Positions 13,068 through 17,992 of a stretch of 17,992 nt of DNA are shown in pieces. Numbering within the stretch: position 1 is the stretch's first letter; every line of letters begins with the position of its first letter. A program made the position numbers and the translations under genes. The notes under the pieces were generated by a model that was not told the DNA's origin, did no database searches, and saw only the letters and a list, made by a program, of their open reading frames with translations. The DNA comes from Actinobacillus sp. (lineage in GTDB: Bacteria; Pseudomonadota; Gammaproteobacteria; Enterobacterales; Pasteurellaceae): assembly GCA_020026075.1 (NCBI GenBank), contig JAHHQZ010000036.1:1-17992 (forward strand), in the 5' to 3' direction.

Positions 13068-15293
13068 ATGGTTGCAATTCGTGGAACGCATTTTTCTAAC
13101 CCACAGGATTTTGATGCTGCCCAATGGGGCGCTAGCTTGCATTTGCCTGAAACAGTAACTAAACAGCTTATGCAAGCTTGGGCTTTTTGTGAAAATCATT
13201 CAGACAAAACCTCGAAAGCGAGCTATTACCGCTTTGCTGGGGTGGAAATGGTGGACATTCTGCACGGTTTAAATATGGATGCGGAAAGCCTGCTTACTGC
13301 AATGCTCTACCCTACGTTCGCTAGCGGTAAAGTGAGCGTAGACGACATTACTGCCGCTTTTGGTAAAACCATTTTGAAACTCTTGCAAGAGGTGGCAGAA
13401 ATGGACAATATCCGCCAGCTCAATATTACCTCTGGGACGGCTAGCAGTACGCAAGTGGATAATGTGCGCCGTATGCTACTGGCGATGGTGGACGATTTCC
13501 GCTGTGTGATTATCAAGCTCGCCGAGCGTATTATTTTTCTTCGTGATGACCAACAAAGCGAGGAAAACCGTGTGCTGGCAGCCAAAGAATGTAGCAAAAT
13601 CTACGCACCGCTCGCCAATCGCTTAGGGATTGGGCAACTTAAATGGGAGCTGGAAGATTACTGTTTCCGCACTCTGCACCCAGAAACCTACCGCCAAATC
13701 GCCAAACTGCTGAAAGAACGCCGTGTAGATCGTGAAAATTACATCGCTGATTTCGTACAAACCCTACGCCACGCCTTAAAAGACCATTTGCAGGAAGTGG
13801 ACGTTTACGGTCGCCCAAAACACATTTATTCCATTTGGAAAAAAATGCAGAAAAAGCACATCGAATTTAGCGAACTTTACGATGTGCGTGCTGTGCGTGT
13901 GATCGTGCAGAAATTGCAAGATTGCTACGCCGCACTCGGCGTGGTGCATACTCATTTCAACCATTTACCCAAAGAATTTGACGACTACGTAGCGAACCCT
14001 AAGCCGAACGGCTACCAATCCATTCACACGGTGGTTCTCGGCAAAGGCGGTAAGCCAGTGGAAGTGCAAATTCGCACCCAGCAAATGCACGATGATGCAG
14101 AATTAGGCGTGGCCGCCCACTGGAAATACAAAGAAGGCATTACTGGCGGCGAGCGTGGCTACGAAGAAAAAATCGCTTGGCTGCGTAAATTGCTGGCGTG
14201 GCAAGATGACATCGTGGATTCTGGCGATATTATGGCGGAAGTGCGCAGTCAAGTATTTGACGACCGAGTGTACGTGTTTACGCCGAAGGGCGAAGTGGTG
14301 GACTTGCCAACGGGCGCAACCCCGCTGGATTTCGCTTACGCCATTCACAGCGAAATTGGGCATCGTTGCATCGGCGCCAAAGTCGGCGGCCGCATCGTGC
14401 CGTTTACCTATCCGCTACAAATGGGCGATCAAGTGGAAATTCTCACCCAAAAAACGCCCAATCCTAGCCGTGACTGGACAAACCCAGCGCTAGGTTTTAC
14501 CAAAACGGCCAAAGCACGCGCACGGATTAACGCATTCTTTAAAAAACAAGATCGTGAGAAAAACACGCCACTTGGTAAAGAACTGCTCGAAGTGGGGCTG
14601 AATGCCAGCCACTTTGATTTAAAGCACGTGGAAAAACTGGTGCTGCCACGCTATAACCTGCACCATTTAGACGATCTCTACGCCGCCATTGGCTGCGGTG
14701 ATATTCGTGTAGCGGCGGTAGTCAGCTTTCTGCAAAACCGCCAGCCACAAAATTCCGCGCAAAAATCCGACGCAGAGATTTTACGCCAAGTGAACCAACG
14801 AGCCTTGCACCAGCCAGCACAAAAACCGCAACGCAAAAAAGACGATGGCGATGCGGTGATCGTAGACGGCGTAGGCAATTTGCTCCACTATATGGCAGGT
14901 TGCTGCCAGCCCATTTTAGGCGATCCAATCACAGGCTACATCACAATGGGGCGTGGCATTTCCATTCACCGCACAGATTGCGAGCAGTTTTTAGAAATGC
15001 AACACCAGCACCCAGAACGTGTAGTCGAAGCCCATTGGGGCAGCATTCCGCCGAGTAAATTTGCAGTAACCCTGCTCATCATCACAGGCGACCGTCACGG
15101 CTTACTGCGTGACATCACCACTGTTCTCGCCAATGATAAAATCAACGTGAACAGCGTACGCCTACAAAACGACAACAAATTACAGCACGTTCGCATTCAG
15201 CTTGACGTGGAACTCCCCAACCTTGCTGCACTCAACAAAGTGCTAGCACGTTTGCACAAAATAAACGACGTGATTGACGTTAAACGTATTTAG
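13068..15293 (+). CDS. relA: GTP pyrophosphokinase RelA
   Basis: Predicted 741-residue ribosome-associated (p)ppGpp synthetase of the stringent response. The N-terminal hydrolase-like region lacks the HD pair found in SpoT (AMLYPTFASG occupies the site), so it should be synthesis-only. Synthetase residues are visible: G248 (GRPKHIYSIWKK), D272 (YDVRAVR), and E332 (EVQIRTQQMHDDAELGVAAHWKYKEG-type stretch). A TGS domain follows at about 398-460 (VYVFTPKGEVVDLPTGATPLDFAY), then a conserved Cys pair C612-C613 (AGCCQP) and a C-terminal ACT domain at about 664-741. E. coli RelA has 744 residues. GAAGGA precedes the ATG. dgkA begins seven bases after its stop. Confidence 0.97.
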   Translation: MVAIRGTHFSNPQDFDAAQWGASLHLPETVTKQLMQAWAFCENHSDKTSKASYYRFAGVEMVDILHGLNMDAESLLTAMLYPTFASGKVSVDDITAAFGKTILKLLQEVAEMDNIRQLNITSGTASSTQVDNVRRMLLAMVDDFRCVIIKLAERIIFLRDDQQSEENRVLAAKECSKIYAPLANRLGIGQLKWELEDYCFRTLHPETYRQIAKLLKERRVDRENYIADFVQTLRHALKDHLQEVDVYGRPKHIYSIWKKMQKKHIEFSELYDVRAVRVIVQKLQDCYAALGVVHTHFNHLPKEFDDYVANPKPNGYQSIHTVVLGKGGKPVEVQIRTQQMHDDAELGVAAHWKYKEGITGGERGYEEKIAWLRKLLAWQDDIVDSGDIMAEVRSQVFDDRVYVFTPKGEVVDLPTGATPLDFAYAIHSEIGHRCIGAKVGGRIVPFTYPLQMGDQVEILTQKTPNPSRDWTNPALGFTKTAKARARINAFFKKQDREKNTPLGKELLEVGLNASHFDLKHVEKLVLPRYNLHHLDDLYAAIGCGDIRVAAVVSFLQNRQPQNSAQKSDAEILRQVNQRALHQPAQKPQRKKDDGDAVIVDGVGNLLHYMAGCCQPILGDPITGYITMGRGISIHRTDCEQFLEMQHQHPERVVEAHWGSIPPSKFAVTLLIITGDRHGLLRDITTVLANDKINVNSVRLQNDNKLQHVRIQLDVELPNLAALNKVLARLHKINDVIDVKRI

Positions 15294-15300
15294 GATTTTT

Positions 15301-15669
15301 ATGACTACCAAAACCACAGGGCTTACCCACTTAATTCGCTCCACACAATACTCGTTAAAAGGCCTGAAAGCGGCCATTCGCTACGAAACCGCCTTTCGCC
15401 ACGAACTCAGCCTAAGTGCAGTGCTAATCCCCATCGCCATTTGGCTCGCCCCCAATATATGGCAATTTCTAGCCCTTGTGGCACCGCTTTTTTTATTGCT
15501 GATTGTTGAATTATTAAACTCCGCCGTCGAGGCAGTGGTAGATCGCATTGGCCTTGAACGCCACGAACTTTCAGGGCGCGCGAAAGATCTCGGCTCGGCA
15601 GCGGTGTTCGTTACCCTATGCCTGCTCGTTCTCATTTGGGGCGTGGTGGCGTGGCAACGTTTTATGTAG
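15301..15669 (+). CDS. dgkA: Diacylglycerol kinase
   Basis: Predicted 122-residue inner membrane enzyme that phosphorylates diacylglycerol to phosphatidic acid, recycling lipid from membrane-derived glycan synthesis. Three membrane segments are seen at about residues 35-50, 54-72 and 98-118. The signature IVELLNSAVEAVVDRIG is followed by HELSGRAKDLGSAAV, with catalytic-site E70 and E77 (E69/E76 in mature E. coli numbering), and E29 is kept. The frame is open from 15274 inside relA, but the ATG at 15301 with AGGA upstream gives exactly the E. coli length. The TAG stop is also the first three bases of a dispersed repeat. Confidence 0.96.
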   Translation: MTTKTTGLTHLIRSTQYSLKGLKAAIRYETAFRHELSLSAVLIPIAIWLAPNIWQFLALVAPLFLLLIVELLNSAVEAVVDRIGLERHELSGRAKDLGSAAVFVTLCLLVLIWGVVAWQRFM

Positions 15670-15710
15670 GCTGGAATAAATGGCAAAATTTTGAAAAAAA
15701 TTCCAGCCTA
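15667..15710. repeat. Full dyad copy of the dispersed repeat overlapping the dgkA stop codon
   Basis: The arms TAGGCTGGAATAAA and AAAATTCCAGCCTA enclose TGGC, AAAATTTT and GAAA (44 bp). The first TAG is the dgkA stop codon. It lies about 60 bases before proS and could end the relA-dgkA transcript. Confidence 0.9.
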
Positions 15711-15767
15711 CCCAAAGCAGTGGTAAACTAGCCAAATTTTTATTTATCTCATTTACAAGGAAAACCT

Positions 15768-17474
15768 ATGCGAGCCAGTCAATATCTGTTCTCCACCTTA
15801 AAAGAAACCCCAAACGATGCCCAAGTGGCAAGCCACCAGCTAATGCTCCGTGCGGGAATGATTCGCCCCCTAGCGTCAGGCCTATATGACTGGCTGCCAA
15901 CGGGCTTACGTGTACTGAAAAAAGTTGAAAATATCGTTCGTGAAGAAATGGACAAAAGCGGTGCCTTAGAAATTGAAATGCCAGTGGTGCAACCAGCCGA
16001 ACTATGGCAAGAATCCGCTCGCTGGGAACAATACGGTCCAGAATTGCTCCGCTTTAAGGATCGTGGCAACCGTGATTTCGTGCTTGGTCCAACCCACGAA
16101 GAAGTGGTAACGGACTTAGTACGCCGTGAAGTGTCATCTTACAAACAATTACCACTCAATTTATACCAAATTCAAACCAAATTCCGTGACGAAGTACGCC
16201 CACGTTTCGGTATTATGCGTGGTCGTGAATTTTTAATGAAAGATGGCTACTCATTCCACCTAAGCCAAGAATCTTTACAAGAAACCTACGATTTAATGTA
16301 CCAAACCTACTGCAATATTTTCTCACGCTTAGGTTTAGATTTCCGTGCCGTACAAGCGGACACTGGCTCCATCGGCGGTAACGCCTCCCACGAGTTCCAA
16401 GTTTTAGCACAAAGCGGTGAAGACGACATCGTGTTCTCCACTGAATCCGACTACGCCGCCAATATCGAATTAGCAGAGGCCGTCAGTATGGGCGAACGTG
16501 CTGCCCCAACGGCAGAAATGGTTTTAACCGCCACACCAAACGCCAAAACCATTGACGAACTCACCGCATTGCACCAGCTCGAGCCACAAAAAATCATCAA
16601 AACCTTGATCGTCAAAGGGGCAAATGAAGAAACCCCACTCGTGGCATTGTTAGTGCGTGGCGATCACGAATTAAACGAAGTCAAAGCACAAAAACACCCA
16701 CTGGTTGCCGATCCACTCGTATTCGCCACAGATGAAGAAATCCGCCAAGTGGTTGGCGCAGGCACAGGTTCACTCGGTGCACTCAACCTACCAATGCCAG
16801 TAATTGCCGACCGTGCAGTGGCTCTCATCAGCGACTTCGCAATGGGTGCGAACCAAGACGGTTACCACTACTTCAACGCCAACTGGGAACGTGATTTACC
16901 ATTGCCAGAAGTCGCCGACCTACGCAACGTGGTTGAAGGCGACATCAGCCCAGACGGCAAAGGCACATTGCAAATCAAACGTGGTATTGAAGTAGGACAC
17001 ATTTTCCAACTGGGCAAAAAATACTCCGAAGCAATGAACGCCACCGTGCAGGGCGAAGACGGTCGTCCACAAGTGATGACAATGGGCTGCTACGGTATCG
17101 GCGTAAGCCGTGTGGTTGCCGCGGCCATCGAACAAAGCCACGATGATCGTGGGATCATCTGGCCTACGGATGAAATCGCACCGTTTAAAATCGCCATCGT
17201 GCCAATGAATATGCACAAATCCGACACCGTGCGTGCGTTTGCCGAAGAACTTTACACCCACCTACGCCAACAAGGCATTCAAGTGATCTTTGACGATCGC
17301 CAAGAACGACCAGGTGTAATGTTTGCGGATATGGAACTCATCGGCATTCCGTATATGTTCGTCATCGGCGAGAAAAACCTCAACGCTGGCAAAGTAGAAT
17401 TTAAAAACCGCAAAACAGGCGAAAAACTACTACTCGACAAAGACAACATCCGCACCTTCGCCGAAAGCCTGTAA
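15768..17474 (+). CDS. proS: Prolyl-tRNA synthetase
   Basis: Predicted 568-residue class II aminoacyl-tRNA synthetase charging tRNA-Pro. It is the long bacterial form: an N-terminal catalytic segment with motif 2 at about residues 139-165 (FRDEVRPRFGIMRGREF), an inserted editing domain at about 225-400 that clears Ala-tRNA-Pro, motif 3 at about 439-448 (MGCYGIGVSR), and a C-terminal anticodon-binding domain from about 465. E. coli ProS has 572 residues. AAGGAAAA precedes the ATG. It is followed by a repeat hairpin that looks like a true terminator. Confidence 0.97.
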   Translation: MRASQYLFSTLKETPNDAQVASHQLMLRAGMIRPLASGLYDWLPTGLRVLKKVENIVREEMDKSGALEIEMPVVQPAELWQESARWEQYGPELLRFKDRGNRDFVLGPTHEEVVTDLVRREVSSYKQLPLNLYQIQTKFRDEVRPRFGIMRGREFLMKDGYSFHLSQESLQETYDLMYQTYCNIFSRLGLDFRAVQADTGSIGGNASHEFQVLAQSGEDDIVFSTESDYAANIELAEAVSMGERAAPTAEMVLTATPNAKTIDELTALHQLEPQKIIKTLIVKGANEETPLVALLVRGDHELNEVKAQKHPLVADPLVFATDEEIRQVVGAGTGSLGALNLPMPVIADRAVALISDFAMGANQDGYHYFNANWERDLPLPEVADLRNVVEGDISPDGKGTLQIKRGIEVGHIFQLGKKYSEAMNATVQGEDGRPQVMTMGCYGIGVSRVVAAAIEQSHDDRGIIWPTDEIAPFKIAIVPMNMHKSDTVRAFAEELYTHLRQQGIQVIFDDRQERPGVMFADMELIGIPYMFVIGEKNLNAGKVEFKNRKTGEKLLLDKDNIRTFAESL

Positions 17475-17494
17475 ATACAAAATAAAAAAATGCC

Positions 17495-17546
17495 ACGCTG
17501 GAATATTGCACAAAATTTTAGCAAAAATTCCAGCGTAGCTTTTTTG
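17495..17546 (+). terminator. Dispersed repeat acting as proS terminator
   Basis: A full dyad copy (17495-17536): ACGCTGGAATATT, GCAC, AAAATTTT, AGCA, AAAATTCCAGCGT. The RNA would form a long stem (ACGCTGGAAT with ATTCCAGCGT, continued inward), followed after GC by six T residues at 17540-17545. This is the clearest case in the window of a repeat with intrinsic-terminator form. Confidence 0.75.
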
Positions 17547-17606
17547 TTGTGATTGAGATGAAAAAAATCAATTAAAGCAAGGTGAAGCTTTCCCTCTTGT
17601 AGACCT

Positions 17607-17622
17607 TGCGATCACCTTCGCA
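17607..17622. promoter_or_regulatory. CRP-S-like site, copy 1
   Basis: TGCGATCACCTTCGCA matches TGCGA-N6-TCGCA, the pattern of the Sxy-dependent CRP-S sites of competence genes in Pasteurellaceae. A TAGAAT at 17641-17646 lies at a distance compatible with an activated promoter, but it is part of a dispersed repeat and no gene follows within the window. A simple hairpin is an alternative. Confidence 0.4.
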
Positions 17623-17661
17623 AAACAAAAATAAAAAGGCTAGAATATTCGTCGAAATTTT
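17607..17661. repeat. Direct repeat of at least 55 bp, first copy
   Basis: Every base of 17607-17661 recurs at 17938-17992, offset by 331 bp. The unit holds the CRP-S-like site, an A-rich linker and the first arm of a dispersed repeat. The second copy is cut by the window end, so the true repeat may be longer. Confidence 0.9.
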
Positions 17662-17678
17662 AACCAAAATTCCAGCCT
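17637..17678. repeat. Full dyad copy of the dispersed repeat after proS
   Basis: AGGCTAGAATATT, CGTC, GAAATTTT, AACC, AAAATTCCAGCCT (42 bp), with two mismatches in the arms. It is about 100 bp after the terminator copy and lies in gene-free DNA. Confidence 0.85.
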
Positions 17679-17701
17679 ACATTATGCGATCTCCCCCCCC
17701 T

Positions 17702-17820
17702 TATAAATCGCCTGAGCGACTGAAATTTTTTAGAAAATTAGGGTTGTTTGAGTGGCGTAGCCACGAGTTGCCCTAATTTTCGTTAAGAAAAATTTCACCA
17801 AGCGAGGATCAGCGATTTAT
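17702..17820. repeat. Large imperfect inverted repeat with nested hairpin
   Basis: The left arm 17702-17743 and right arm 17771-17820 are imperfect reverse complements (TATAAATCGC with GCGATTTAT; AAAATTAGGG with CCCTAATTTT; GAAATTTTT with AAAAATTTC). The loop contains a second hairpin GTGGC-GTA-GCCAC at 17752-17764. It resembles a REP/MITE-type element or a structured RNA; no transposase is near. Confidence 0.7.
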
Positions 17821-17837
17821 CAGGGGCGTGTTTTACA

Positions 17838-17884
17838 TTACTTTTGCACGAGCAAAAAGTAACAATTTCCGCCGACAGGCGGAA
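17838..17884. repeat. Two adjacent small hairpins
   Basis: TTACTTTTGC at 17838-17847 pairs with GCAAAAAGTAA at 17852-17862 (one bulge), and TTCCGCC-GACA-GGCGGAA forms a perfect 7-bp stem at 17867-17884. They directly follow the large inverted repeat and may belong to the same element. Confidence 0.65.
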
Positions 17885-17937
17885 CTGCGATAGCGATACA
17901 AAAAACAAAGGATGAAAAATTTCTAAAAAAATAATTC

Positions 17938-17953
17938 TGCGATCACCTTCGCA
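17938..17953. promoter_or_regulatory. CRP-S-like site, copy 2
   Basis: An identical TGCGA-N6-TCGCA 16-mer, 331 bp after the first. Any gene it controls would lie outside the window. Confidence 0.4.
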
Positions 17954-17992
17954 AAACAAAAATAAAAAGGCTAGAATATTCGTCGAAATTTT
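17938..17992. repeat. Direct repeat, second copy, cut by the window end
   Basis: Identical to 17607-17661 over all visible bases. Its last 25 bases are the beginning of a further dispersed repeat (AGGCTAGAATATT, CGTC, GAAATTTT). Confidence 0.9.

Larger units (their letters stand above)
17541..17992. other. Gene-free region after proS with hairpins and direct repeats
   Basis: No plausible coding sequence is seen on either strand. The stretch holds a short inverted repeat (GCAAGGT / ACCTTGC, 17578-17609), two TGCGA-N6-TCGCA sites, a full dispersed repeat, a run of eight C (17693-17700), three consecutive inverted repeats (17702-17884), and a second copy of the segment 17607-17661 at 17938-17992. 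It may continue as a tandem arrangement beyond the window. Confidence 0.8.

Noticed and set aside
13068..13700. Possible ppGpp hydrolase activity of the RelA-type protein (SpoT instead of RelA)
   Set aside because: The His-Asp metal pair of the HD domain is absent, and the overall match is to RelA.
13..17678. Repeats as a CRISPR array
   Set aside because: Copies are scattered between genes over the whole window with no regular spacers, no leader and no cas genes.
17541..17992. A small gene in the post-proS region
   Set aside because: Stops are frequent in all frames and the sequence is dominated by inverted repeats.

Overview
This window looks like a chromosomal segment of a gammaproteobacterium, most probably a member of the Pasteurellaceae. 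The proteins resemble E. coli orthologues closely. The gene orders zapA / 6S RNA / fau and ygfB-pepP-ubiH-ubiI are gammaproteobacterial, and the AT-rich intergenic DNA and two TGCGA-N6-TCGCA sites (the Pasteurellaceae CRP-S pattern) fit that family. I cannot fix the genus. All recognised genes are housekeeping genes. No phage, transposase, CRISPR array, tRNA or rRNA gene was seen.

Layout. 1-1227 (minus strand): zapA (Z-ring protein), then the 6S RNA gene ssrS, then fau (5-formyl-THF cyclo-ligase). 1391-7384 (plus strand, tightly packed): ygfB, pepP, ubiH, ubiI, hldD, rluE, covering a conserved protein of unclear role, a proline aminopeptidase, two ubiquinone hydroxylases, an LPS heptose epimerase and a 23S rRNA pseudouridine synthase. 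7512-9080 (plus): rmuC, preceded by a LexA-box-like site overlapped by a terminator-like hairpin. 9144-12884 (minus): lptD, nrdB, yfaE. The ribonucleotide reductase small subunit and its ferredoxin sit directly behind lptD, with no nrdA next to them. 13068-17474 (plus): relA, dgkA, proS. 17475-17992 has no gene; it holds a terminator hairpin, stacked inverted repeats and a direct repeat of at least 55 bp.

The most striking signal is a dispersed short repeat. The full element is a 41-44 bp dyad built as 13-nt arm (AGGCYGGAATWTT), 4 nt, AAAATTTT, 4 nt, mirrored arm. Seven complete copies, an eighth cut by the window edge, and about eight single half-elements (13+4+8) fill nearly every gap between transcription units. 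They also occur inside fau, ubiH and ubiI, and at the start of yfaE. This pattern (short core plus AT-rich flank, single copies in genes in both orientations, inverted pairs at gene ends, more than one per kb) resembles the DNA uptake signal sequences of Pasteurellaceae and Neisseria. The core is different, and the usual cores AAGTGCGGT and ACAAGCGGT were not found by eye. A non-canonical uptake signal is my leading hypothesis; a MITE/REP-type element is the main alternative.

Coordinates and motifs were read by eye with no database search. Functional names rest on recognised family motifs and remembered E. coli homologues.
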